Below, piece after piece: positions 25,092 through 32,508 of a stretch of 35,328 nt of DNA. Origin of the DNA: Planctomycetota bacterium. Its GTDB lineage: Bacteria > Planctomycetota > UBA1135 > UBA2386. The stretch is from positions 1 to 35,328 of the forward strand of contig NYVR01000011.1 in the NCBI GenBank assembly GCA_002684655.1, in the 5' to 3' direction. The position numbers were made by a program, and so were the translations under genes. The notes beneath the pieces are model-generated. The model saw nothing but the letters and a program-made list of their open reading frames with translations. It was not told where the DNA came from and did no database searches. The first letter of the stretch is position 1, and every line of letters begins with the position of its first letter.

Positions 25092-25274
25092 GGTCGAGTC
25101 GGGCAGGCGTCACAGCCGCAAGCGTAGGCGGAGGGGCGCTCCCCAGCGGGAAGTCTAGTCCACGATCTGCCCTATAGCATATCGGCTAGCGGCACGTCTC
25201 AACTGCAGCCTAGCCAGGCTCTAGGTCGAGATCACCAGTGGTCGATACAATCAGGGGAACGCCGTCGCGCCGAT
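25092..25274. promoter_or_regulatory. Divergent intergenic region with two mutually exclusive stem-loops
   Basis: This 183-bp region must drive both the membrane-protein gene (minus) and the radical SAM gene (plus). GGCTAG (25184-25189) can pair with CTAGCC (25210-25215), while CCTAG (25209-25213) can pair with CTAGG (25221-25225). Both use the same CTAG, so only one can form. This lies about 50 nt upstream of the ATG at 25275. No clear -35/-10 boxes were identified. Confidence 0.4.
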
Positions 25275-26405
25275 ATGAGCAAGATCGTCCGAGAGCTTCG
25301 AAACTACTACTCCGTGATCGCGGACCTCGCGAGCGAAGCGGAGGAGTGGCAGAGCAAGCCTGCGTGGCTGGAGTTTGCTCCCAACAACGTCTGCAACCTC
25401 CGCTGCATCATGTGCCAGCAAGCCGACGGCCTGCCGGTAGAGGTGATGAAGAAGGAGGACGCCGTCAAGCTGCTCGACGACGTGCTGCCCGCGATGTCGC
25501 TGTGGACGCCGTCGGCGCTGTCTGAGCCGCTGCTCGCTGACTGGAAGACCGTGCTCAAGAAGTGCCGGGAGCACCAAGTCCACCTCAACATGTATTCGAA
25601 CTGCACGCTCCTCACGGGCGAGAAGTTCGAAGAGATGTCTGACTTAGTTCACAAGCTCTGGATCTCCTTCGACAGTTCGAGCAAAGAGGTCTTCGAGATG
25701 CTCCGCGACCGGGCCAACTTCGAGACTGTCGTCACGAACGTGAAAGACATCTTGCGGATCGCGACCGAGCGCCACGTCCCCGTCGGGTTCGTCGCCGTGC
25801 TGGTGAAAGACAACCTCGAGATCATGCACGAGCTGGTCGACTTCCTGGCCGACCTCGGCGCCGTCGAAGCAGGCTGCGACCTGCGCGTGCAGCCGATGCT
25901 CGACAACGCGGTCCGCTGTCGAGACCAGAACGTCTTCAGCGCATACACCGAAGAGCAGATCTGTGTGGCCCTCGACTTTGCGTGCGGCCGCGCGCAGGCG
26001 CGCGGGATGATCTTCCATGTCGACATGGATGAGCCCTTCCGTCGCGCCGTCGAACCTCGCCCGCCGATGTCTCGACAGATCACGCCGGAGGTTCTGTCGA
26101 TCATGCTCGACGAAGTCCGTGAGCGGTTCCCGCACTTCTGCTCCATGGCTAGCAACTACGTCAAGATCGAGCCTAACGGCGAGGTCTACCCCTGCTGCCG
26201 CGGCCCGCGGGAGCTGCTGATGGGCAATGTCCACGAGAACTCGATGGACGAGATCTGGAACGGTTCGCGTTATCAGGACTTCCGGCGGCGGATGAACGCC
26301 AAGGACTACCCCGACGTCTGCAAGGGCTGTGACGTGCTCACCGCGAACCCTCACTTCGACAAGAAGTGGCTCGCGTCGCCTGCGGTAGATGCGACGGACC
26401 GTTAA
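25275..26405 (+). CDS. Radical SAM protein with SPASM-type C-terminus
   Basis: This 376-residue protein has the radical SAM cluster motif CxxxCxxC at 40-47 (CNLRCIMC), which binds the [4Fe-4S] cluster that cleaves S-adenosylmethionine. It is preceded by the WLEFAPNN strand typical of SPASM-subfamily proteins. The C-terminal part (~285-352) has the SPASM-like cysteine layout FCSMASNYVKIEPNGEVYPCC, then GNVHENSMDEIWNG and DVCKGC, predicted to bind auxiliary Fe-S clusters. Related proteins modify peptides or sugars, or act in surface-glycan clusters. No precursor-peptide gene is evident within a few hundred bases, and the substrate is unknown. A stem-loop at 26409-26429 probably ends the transcript. 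Confidence 0.9.
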   Translation: MSKIVRELRNYYSVIADLASEAEEWQSKPAWLEFAPNNVCNLRCIMCQQADGLPVEVMKKEDAVKLLDDVLPAMSLWTPSALSEPLLADWKTVLKKCREHQVHLNMYSNCTLLTGEKFEEMSDLVHKLWISFDSSSKEVFEMLRDRANFETVVTNVKDILRIATERHVPVGFVAVLVKDNLEIMHELVDFLADLGAVEAGCDLRVQPMLDNAVRCRDQNVFSAYTEEQICVALDFACGRAQARGMIFHVDMDEPFRRAVEPRPPMSRQITPEVLSIMLDEVRERFPHFCSMASNYVKIEPNGEVYPCCRGPRELLMGNVHENSMDEIWNGSRYQDFRRRMNAKDYPDVCKGCDVLTANPHFDKKWLASPAVDATDR

Positions 26406-26408
26406 CGC

Positions 26409-26429
26409 GCCTCGCATATGCTCCGAGGC
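26409..26429 (+). terminator. Stem-loop directly after the radical SAM gene
   Basis: GCCTCG (26409-26414) and CGAGGC (26424-26429) pair around a 9-nt loop, starting 4 nt past the stop codon. A second hairpin GGCCG-GTT-CGGCC (26459-26471) follows, with a short T-rich stretch shortly after it. Together they are a plausible transcript end. Confidence 0.5.
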
Positions 26430-26766
26430 CGCGCCAGTCGTAGTGCAGGCCATGCCAAGGCCGGTTCGGCCGCGTCGTGTTTGACGAGCACAGCAGGTAT
26501 CTCAGCGCTCCGAGGCCTTTATGCGAAGGACAGATTGGATCGCGAGGCGACGCTCACCGTAAGCAGGTAGCCCGAACTTCCTAACTGACCGATACAGCCG
26601 TAATCGCCGCGCTAGATTACGGACGCGATCGAACGCAACAACGCGACATGGGGGTCCGCGCCAAAGAAGTGCTGCGATCGGCGCTTGTTCAGCGCAAATG
26701 AGCCGCGAGGGGGTTGCCGCATCGAGGTTTCCTCATCATAACGTGGGTACCCCCACGCGATTTCAT
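26430..26766. other. Intergenic region upstream of the sugar-dehydrogenase-like gene
   Basis: About 337 bases carry no convincing gene. The region contains a 7-bp inverted repeat, CCGTAAT (26598-26604) and ATTACGG (26616-26622), spaced by 11 bases, which looks like an operator or hairpin. Immediately before the start codon, CGTGGG-TACC-CCCACG (26742-26757) forms a 6-bp hairpin ending 9 nt before the ATG at 26767. The open frame extends up to an ATG at 26698, but residues before 26767 do not look like a signal peptide. Confidence 0.45.
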
Positions 26767-28668
26767 ATGACGCGCAAAGTGTCTTTAGCCATCCTGACTG
26801 CCCTTGCTTGCGCGCCGCTCACACACGCGCAGGCGACGCCGTCTGGTTTGATCGTCGAGACGGTCGCGGACTTGGGCACGGCGTATCCAACCGACATCGC
26901 GTTCGTGCCCGGACGGCGTGTCTTCGTCGCTTCGAAGCCAGGAGAACTTTACCTGTATGGCGGCGGCGCGGTGACCGCGCTCGGGAGCGTCCCAGGGGTC
27001 GTCTCCAACTACGAGCGCGGCCTGCTGAGCCTGGCGGCTGACCCGGGCTTCACGCACAACGGATACGTCTACGCCTACTTCTCGCACCAGAGCGGCTTCA
27101 ACCGCCTCTCCAGGTTCACGTGTTCGGGCGACCTCGCCGTCCCTGACAGCGCGAATATCGCGCTGGACCCCAGCAGTGAGCGCGTCGTCCTCGGCTCTAT
27201 CCCAGACATTTCACCGCTGCACAACGGCGGCTCTGTCCGATTCGGGCCCGACGGGATGCTCTACTTGAGCGTCGGCGACGACCGTGTGGCTTGCGACGCT
27301 CAAGACGTCAACTCGCAGCGTGGATGCCTGATCCGCCTCACCACCGCGCTGTTGGCTGACAGTCCATCTCAGACAGCCGCCGATCTGAGCGTGCTTGACC
27401 CGGGCGACAACCCGATGAGCGGCGACTTCAACTTTGCCCGCTTGGTCATCGCGCACGGCATGCGCAACCCCTTCCGCATGGAGATCGACCCATTCCAGGG
27501 AGACATCTTCGTTGGCGACGTCGGGGATGACCTAGAAGAGGAGATCTCGTGCTACGAGTTCAGTCGAGGCGCCATGCAGCTGGAGAACTTTGGCTGGCCT
27601 TGGAAGGAAGGCTTTGCCGTGGGCCCAGGCACGTGCCCTGGCGCCGCGCCGACCGGCCTCAAAGACCCGATCGCCATCGAGCCCAACGGCACGGCCGACT
27701 CCATCATCGTTGGCGCGCTCTATCGTAATCGCGGCGGCACATTCGACTTCGGCGCTGCCTATGAAGGCAGCCTGTTCTACACCGACTGGTTCCAGGGCCA
27801 CGGCCGCCGGCTGACTCGGTCTGCGAGCCAGGGCTGGACGACCGCAGCACCCGTGCCTGGCCAGCCTTCGGCGACCAATTGGGCGCAGGGCCTGCCCTAT
27901 GTGCCCGGGTGGCGCCAGGGCAGCGATGGCGCGCTGTGGTTCGCACAGCGCCCGTATTGGGCCTACCCGACCGCGCGCATCGCGCGCATTCGACCGACGG
28001 GACAGCTAACCAACAGCATCAGCCCCATCGCTGGCGCGGATCAGGTCACCAACGCCGCGACGGACTTCCCGCAGCCGATCGTGCTCGAAGTTCGTGACAG
28101 CGCCGGCGCTCCGCTGCAGGGCGTCAGGGTCGGCGTCGAAGTCCTCGGGCCAGCCGAGCTCGTCGGCCAACCCGTGCTGCGCACCGACGCCAACGGCCGC
28201 GTCACCACGACCATCCGCGCCTTAGACAAGGGCGGCGCCGTGCGCGTGCTCGCGACGACGCCGGGCGACCCGAACGGAGCGATCGTCGAGCTCTACTCAC
28301 GGCGGCTGAATGTCACGCAGACGCCATCTTCGATCTCGCTGCACATCGACAACACGACGAGCGCAACGCCGCCCAACGTCAACTACTTCGTCTCCGTAGC
28401 TATCGGACCATCGAGCCCGCTGCCGACGCCGTTTGGCACCTTGTGCGTAAACCCCTACGCGCCGCTGAGCATCGTGATCGAGGACGCGACCGGGCTGTTC
28501 AACTTCGTCTCGTTCTCAGGACTAGGTTCCGTCGGTGACCCTACGCTGACGCGGAGCTACCCGTTCCCGGCGAGTCTGCTGGCCAGCGTTACGATGCGCT
28601 TCGAAGCCGTCGGCTTTGACTCGGTCGGCGGCTGGTTCCACACGAACTGCGAGATCGTCCAATTCTGA
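26767..28668 (+). CDS. Secreted glucose/sorbosone dehydrogenase-like beta-propeller with Ig-like and C-terminal domains
   Basis: This 633-residue protein starts at ATG 26767, which yields a clean signal peptide (KVSLAILTALACAPLTHA). Residues ~25-420 match the soluble PQQ-type glucose/sorbosone dehydrogenase propeller: DIAFVPG, ERGLLSLAADPGF, HNGGSVRFGPDGMLYLSVGDD, MRNPFRMEIDP, GDVGDDLEEEI and NFGWPWKEG. These enzymes oxidise sugar hydroxyls using pyrroloquinoline quinone, though many homologues are uncharacterised. Residues ~430-530 form a Big/invasin-like Ig domain (APLQGVRVGVEVLG, TDANGRVTTTI). A final ~95-residue beta domain ends CEIVQF and has FGTLCVNP, reminiscent of the GTGCP-type C-terminal domain of the RCC1 protein. 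PQQ dependence is inferred. A hairpin sits just before the start codon. Confidence 0.88.
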   Translation: MTRKVSLAILTALACAPLTHAQATPSGLIVETVADLGTAYPTDIAFVPGRRVFVASKPGELYLYGGGAVTALGSVPGVVSNYERGLLSLAADPGFTHNGYVYAYFSHQSGFNRLSRFTCSGDLAVPDSANIALDPSSERVVLGSIPDISPLHNGGSVRFGPDGMLYLSVGDDRVACDAQDVNSQRGCLIRLTTALLADSPSQTAADLSVLDPGDNPMSGDFNFARLVIAHGMRNPFRMEIDPFQGDIFVGDVGDDLEEEISCYEFSRGAMQLENFGWPWKEGFAVGPGTCPGAAPTGLKDPIAIEPNGTADSIIVGALYRNRGGTFDFGAAYEGSLFYTDWFQGHGRRLTRSASQGWTTAAPVPGQPSATNWAQGLPYVPGWRQGSDGALWFAQRPYWAYPTARIARIRPTGQLTNSISPIAGADQVTNAATDFPQPIVLEVRDSAGAPLQGVRVGVEVLGPAELVGQPVLRTDANGRVTTTIRALDKGGAVRVLATTPGDPNGAIVELYSRRLNVTQTPSSISLHIDNTTSATPPNVNYFVSVAIGPSSPLPTPFGTLCVNPYAPLSIVIEDATGLFNFVSFSGLGSVGDPTLTRSYPFPASLLASVTMRFEAVGFDSVGGWFHTNCEIVQF

Positions 28669-28724
28669 TTGGCGACGCCCGCGCCGACGTGGCGCGAAGA
28701 AGGCCAAAGCGCTAAACCGGGGAC

Positions 28725-30062
28725 ATGGACCTCGGTTTCGAAACGATCGGGAACGCCACAATCATCGCGCACGACAACGGGCCTGTGCTCGCGACCGATC
28801 CGTGGCTCATCGGAGACGCCTACTTTGGCAGCTGGCGCCTCAGCCACGCTGTCCCACAGGAGCAGCAAGACCACGTCAAAGCCTGTAAACACCTTTGGAT
28901 TTCCCACGGGCACCCCGACCACCTGAGCCTGCCTTCGCTGGAGATGCTCAAGGGCAAGAAGATCCTCGTGCCCAACCACGTCGGCGGGCGCATCGAGCAT
29001 GACCTGCGAGGCCTCGGCTTCGACGTCACCGTCATGAAGTGCGGCCAGTGGTTTGAGATCAGCGACCGCCTGCGGATTGCCTCGCTTGCGAATTACAACC
29101 AAGACGCCGTCTTGATGCTCGATCTCGACGGGCACCTCGTCATCGACGCCAATGACGCTGGCAACCGCGGCGGGAGCCTCTTCCTCGAGCAGGAGCGCAG
29201 CAAGTTCCACAAGCGGACTGTCCTCTCCTGCCTTACCGGATATGGCGACGCCGACATGCTCAACTTCTTCGACGAACAGGGCGTGCGGATCCAGCCCGAG
29301 GCGATGAAGAAGGAGCCGTGCGGGCCGGGGATCAAGGCGATGCTCGACTACTACGACATCGACTACTTCGCGCCGTCGAGCTCGATGCATCGCTACAACC
29401 GCACTGACAGCGGCTGGGCCGACGCCTGCGCTACCCCTGTCGACGCGCACAGTGACGGCTTCGACGGCGGACGGCGCAGCTGCCTGCCGCCGTTCATTCG
29501 CTTCGACCTCCACACTGGCTGTTACGAGGAGATCAACCCACCAGCCAACGACCAACCGCTCTTGCCGCCCGAAGCGTTCGGGGACGACTGGTCAACGCCG
29601 CTTGAGAAAGAAGACGTCGACAAGCTCCGCGCCTACTTCACGAAGTTCGCGCACCTGCACACGGTCCTCGGCTTCGTGAACCTGCGGGTCGGCGGCAAGG
29701 ACCACACGATCGACGTCAACCGCGAGCACGACCGCGGAATCACGTTCGAGACGCCGCGCCAGTCTTTGATGCAGGCCGTCGAGTGGCAGGCCTTCGACGA
29801 CATCCTCATCGGCAACTTCTGCAAGACGACGATGCACGGCGACTGGTGGGGCAAGGTCGGCAACGACGCCCTGTACCCGCACTTCGGCCCCTTCGTGACC
29901 AAGTTCGGCGACAACGGCGGGGCGTCGACACCGGAACAGCTCCGAGCCTACTTCGCGGAGTACCTCGACCGCGGCTACACAGACTTTGCCGACGACGTGC
30001 GCGACCAAGAGATGAAGGAGGCGCTCGCGCCCTACCTGACCGCGGGCGGCACGAACAGCTGA
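28725..30062 (+). CDS. MBL-fold metallo-hydrolase
   Basis: This 445-residue soluble protein has the metallo-beta-lactamase signature HxHxDH at 61-66 (HGHPDH), after the usual VLATDPWLIG strand. Further likely metal-site elements are D141-x-x-D144 (VIDANDAGN) and SSSMHRYN (His222). The NYNQDAVLMLDLDG stretch at ~123-136 recalls the branch of MBL proteins related to UlaG and CMP-sialic-acid hydroxylases. I see no Rieske motif. The C-terminal ~200 residues are unassigned. The gene follows the sugar-dehydrogenase-like gene by 56 bases on the same strand and may share its transcript. There is no signal peptide, so it should be cytoplasmic. The substrate cannot be predicted; an activity on a sugar or nucleotide-sugar would fit the context. 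Confidence 0.85.
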   Translation: MDLGFETIGNATIIAHDNGPVLATDPWLIGDAYFGSWRLSHAVPQEQQDHVKACKHLWISHGHPDHLSLPSLEMLKGKKILVPNHVGGRIEHDLRGLGFDVTVMKCGQWFEISDRLRIASLANYNQDAVLMLDLDGHLVIDANDAGNRGGSLFLEQERSKFHKRTVLSCLTGYGDADMLNFFDEQGVRIQPEAMKKEPCGPGIKAMLDYYDIDYFAPSSSMHRYNRTDSGWADACATPVDAHSDGFDGGRRSCLPPFIRFDLHTGCYEEINPPANDQPLLPPEAFGDDWSTPLEKEDVDKLRAYFTKFAHLHTVLGFVNLRVGGKDHTIDVNREHDRGITFETPRQSLMQAVEWQAFDDILIGNFCKTTMHGDWWGKVGNDALYPHFGPFVTKFGDNGGASTPEQLRAYFAEYLDRGYTDFADDVRDQEMKEALAPYLTAGGTNS

Positions 30063-30181
30063 TCGCGCGTCACATACAAGACGTCGTCCTGGCCTCGCAG
30101 ACGGTGCGTCCACGCGGCACGCCAAAAGTTCGGCGTACAGCTGTGCAGCGAACGCCCCAACGGGACCCAGGCCTCGCCGAT

Positions 30182-30502
30182 CTAATCTAGGTCGACGACG
30201 TCAGCGCCGCGGGCCGCGGCGACCGCGCTCACCTGCGTCGCCAACAAGAGATCTAATCTCGTAAGGCCGCCCGCGTCGTGGGTCGTCGTGCTCACCTCAA
30301 CGCGCCGGTAAGCGACACGCCACTCGGGATGGTGATCGAGTTGGTCCGCGACGTCAGCGATCTCCGCCGTGAAGGCAACTGCGTCACGGAACGAGCCCAG
30401 TTGGTAATCCGCGACCAGGGCATCCCCGCGGACGCTCCACCCATGAAGCATCGCCAAGCCGGCTTCGACCTCGTCTCTGCGCAAACAATCCGGGGCAGAC
30501 AT
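30182..30502 (-). CDS. Pterin-4a-carbinolamine dehydratase
   Basis: This 106-residue protein belongs to the PCD/DCoH family, which dehydrates 4a-hydroxytetrahydrobiopterin during pterin recycling. The family core is plain: DHHPEWRVAYRRVEV with His57, His58 and Pro59, then TTTHDAGGLTRLD with His75 and Asp76. The N-terminal half has the expected GWSV...LVADYQLGSFRDAVAF pattern. I chose ATG 30502; a TTG at 30532 would add ten residues with no family support. No phenylalanine hydroxylase gene is in view, so its partner enzyme is unknown. It ends the minus-strand cluster and converges on the MBL gene, 119 bases away. Confidence 0.93.
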   Translation of the reverse strand: MSAPDCLRRDEVEAGLAMLHGWSVRGDALVADYQLGSFRDAVAFTAEIADVADQLDHHPEWRVAYRRVEVSTTTHDAGGLTRLDLLLATQVSAVAAARGADVVDLD

Positions 30503-30631
30503 GTGCGTCAGATGCTCTACGACCGCGGCCAAGAAGTCACCCGTCGAAGCGCAGATCTACGACGATGCGCGGCGCGCGCTGAGACTCCGCGAGGGCACCT
30601 CCGCACGGGAGCTGCCCTCCCCCCCCGACGA

Positions 30632-30650
30632 GCGGCCACGACACGGCCGC
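30632..30650 (-). terminator. Stem-loop after the third GH5 gene
   Basis: GCGGCC (30632-30637) and GGCCGC (30645-30650) form a 6-bp stem with a 7-nt loop, 3 nt past the GH5 stop codon. A run of eight C residues (30619-30626) follows on the downstream side, read as G on the minus strand. It may separate GH5 from the dehydratase gene. Confidence 0.4.
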
Positions 30651-30653
30651 CGC

Positions 30654-31661
30654 CTAAGCGGGCGCCATCCCTGGCGGGCACCTGCCTCGCCAGCCGGTGA
30701 GAATGCGCTTCACCAGCTGCCCTGAAGTCGTCAGCGCAGATGATGGCCATTCGCCGCGTGGATCGGCGCCTGGACGGAGCGCCGAAGCGGCCTCGTCCCT
30801 GTCGTTCAACGACCAGTTGCAGTGGCTGATCTTGTGCTCGGCGAGAAAGTCCATCCACTCCGCGACCGAGCGCTCGGCGACGCTGCCGCGCGCCCACGCG
30901 TTGACAGTGCCCCACTCGGTGACGAACAGCGGCGCTCCGTTCTGAAGCGCGGCAAGCGCCTTCGCTCGTAACGGCGCGCGATGGGTCTCGGCGTAGAAGT
31001 GCAAGGAATACGCGACGTTCGCGCGGCCGACGATCGGGTCCTCCGAGGCCACGTCGACGTCCTGAGACCATGTCGGACTCCCGACGACGACCAAGTTATC
31101 GGGATCTACTTCGCGGATGGCGTCGACGACGCGTTCTGCGTAGGGCTTAACGGTGCTCGACCAGCTGACGCCGCCCAGCGGCTCGTTGTAGACCTCGTAG
31201 ATGACGTTAGGCAGGTGCCCGAACTTTCGGGCCATTCGCACGAAGAAGTCCACCGCTTCTGCTTGGTGTTCTTCAGCGTGATGGGAGTGCCAATCGATGA
31301 TCACGTAGACGCCGGCGTGGACCGCCGCGCGCACGACAGCCTCGACCTTCGCCTCGTTGCTGCGATCTTCCAGGTAGCCGCCGTCGCCCTCGACGCCCAT
31401 CGCAGCGCGGATGACTTGGGCTCCCCAGTCGTCGCGTGCCCACCGAACGGTCTCGACGTTGTAGAAAGCGTCGCCACCCCACCCGGAGTTACTCCAAAAG
31501 AGCGACAGGCCCGCGAGGCTCACCGCGCGCCCGCGTGCGTCGATAATCCGGTGGCCCGAGACCGAGAGGTGGCCGTGCTGCTCCACTGGGGTCCTCGCCC
31601 ACGACGCCCCGAAGCAGACGCCAGCAGGGAAACCATCCACGCCGAACAGCGCCGCGTCCAT
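30654..31661 (-). CDS. GH5-family endoglucanase-like hydrolase without recognisable signal peptide
   Basis: This 335-residue protein is a clear GH5 enzyme, closer to the GH5_2 cellulase style than the GH5 pair at 19763-22075. It starts with TPVEQHGHLSVSG and VSLAGLSLFWSN. Then come VIRAAMGVEG, VIIDWHSH, the acid/base motif YEVYNEP (Glu160), SLHFYAETH (His221, Tyr223), the nucleophile FVTEWGT (Glu249), and the ISHCNWSLND strand with its active-site Trp. Every catalytic position is intact. It should cleave beta-1,4-glucan. Its N-terminus (MDAALFGVDGFPAGVCFG) is not a convincing export signal, and an in-frame TAG at 31710-31712 prevents a much longer start. It is thus cytoplasmic or exported by an unusual route. 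It lies 92 bases after the ICMT-like gene. Confidence 0.92.
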   Translation of the reverse strand: MDAALFGVDGFPAGVCFGASWARTPVEQHGHLSVSGHRIIDARGRAVSLAGLSLFWSNSGWGGDAFYNVETVRWARDDWGAQVIRAAMGVEGDGGYLEDRSNEAKVEAVVRAAVHAGVYVIIDWHSHHAEEHQAEAVDFFVRMARKFGHLPNVIYEVYNEPLGGVSWSSTVKPYAERVVDAIREVDPDNLVVVGSPTWSQDVDVASEDPIVGRANVAYSLHFYAETHRAPLRAKALAALQNGAPLFVTEWGTVNAWARGSVAERSVAEWMDFLAEHKISHCNWSLNDRDEAASALRPGADPRGEWPSSALTTSGQLVKRILTGWRGRCPPGMAPA

Positions 31662-31753
31662 GTTGATAGGGCTATCGGCCAGAGGAGGCGTTCGGCGCGT
31701 CGGCCGCCGCTACGCCGTCTCGATCAGAGACGCTGACCGACCCGTGGCAGGGC

Positions 31754-32359
31754 TCAGCGTAAGCCTGGCAGCCAACGCCACCGAACACGCCGGCAGTAAT
31801 CGACGTAGGCGGCGTCTCGCGAGAGCCCGTGCTCCTCGACCCGGACCCGTATGCTCAGCAAGACCGCCGCCGCCACGCAAACCGTGACCATCTCCACGCC
31901 GGGATCTGCGAGCACACAGCCGATCACCATCAGCCCTTCGCCGAGATAAACTGGGTGGCGAACAAAGCGGTAAAGCCCTGTATCGACCACGACGCGCAAT
32001 GCGGGCATGACCGCAAAGCTGCGACCGAGACTCAACAGCGCGGCGACCGCGATCGCGCCGCCCAGGACGAATACAGCCTCTGCAAAGGGCGGCCACGGAG
32101 CGGCGCCGGCGCTAGGCGCGACTGCGAAGCCCGCGACGAGCACGCTAGGCGCCGCCGCGATCGCCGACGCACAGCTCCCGCTGCGCAGCACCGGGCACCG
32201 GACAAAGAACAAGAGCCCTACCACTGCGTGTAGCGTCACGACGACCCACGGTGACCATGAAGGCGCAGGGTCGAGGAGCTGGGTTTGCGCGATCGCTGCA
32301 GCCCATGACAAGACCGTCGAGCCGGCGAGAAAGTTGAAGGCTCGCTCTGGATTGGTCAC
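31754..32359 (-). CDS. ICMT/PEMT-like membrane methyltransferase
   Basis: This 201-residue membrane protein has about five hydrophobic segments. The C-terminal half bears the isoprenylcysteine carboxyl methyltransferase-like signature: VVDTGLYRFVRHPVYLGE (Arg134, His135, Pro136, Tyr138, Gly140, Glu141), then RVRVEEHGLS and YVDYCRRVRWRWLPGL. In this superfamily the RHPxYxGE and E..L....Y..Y motifs bind S-adenosylmethionine. Bacterial members methylate lipids or other small hydrophobic substrates; the target here is unknown. It starts with GTG at 32359, 16 bases after the 35-residue membrane peptide, so the genes are probably co-transcribed. The end is precise and no truncation is seen. Confidence 0.85.
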   Translation of the reverse strand: MTNPERAFNFLAGSTVLSWAAAIAQTQLLDPAPSWSPWVVVTLHAVVGLLFFVRCPVLRSGSCASAIAAAPSVLVAGFAVAPSAGAAPWPPFAEAVFVLGGAIAVAALLSLGRSFAVMPALRVVVDTGLYRFVRHPVYLGEGLMVIGCVLADPGVEMVTVCVAAAVLLSIRVRVEEHGLSRDAAYVDYCRRVRWRWLPGLR

Positions 32360-32375
32360 GCCGAGTGCTCGCTGA

Positions 32376-32483
32376 TCAGAACAACCAGAAGTTCCAGTTA
32401 AAGGTCCAGCTAAGCACGTTGATCAAGATCAACAAGCCGAGCCAGATCCACCAGCTAGGGATGTCTCTGTCTTCGGATGACAT
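32376..32483 (-). CDS. Small 35-residue single-pass membrane peptide
   Basis: ATG at 32483 opens a 35-codon frame lying neatly between two same-strand genes (25 bases after one, 16 before the next). The peptide has a polar N-terminus (MSSEDRDIPS), one hydrophobic helix (WWIWLGLLILINVLSW) and an aromatic C-terminus ending NFWLF. A longer frame reaching upstream to 32741 would overlap the previous gene and has no coding character. Small membrane peptides often regulate or stabilise larger membrane enzymes; that role is a guess. It may also be a spurious frame. Confidence 0.55.
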   Translation of the reverse strand: MSSEDRDIPSWWIWLGLLILINVLSWTFNWNFWLF

Positions 32484-32508
32484 GAGAGAGGAGCTTATTC
32501 GGGAACGC

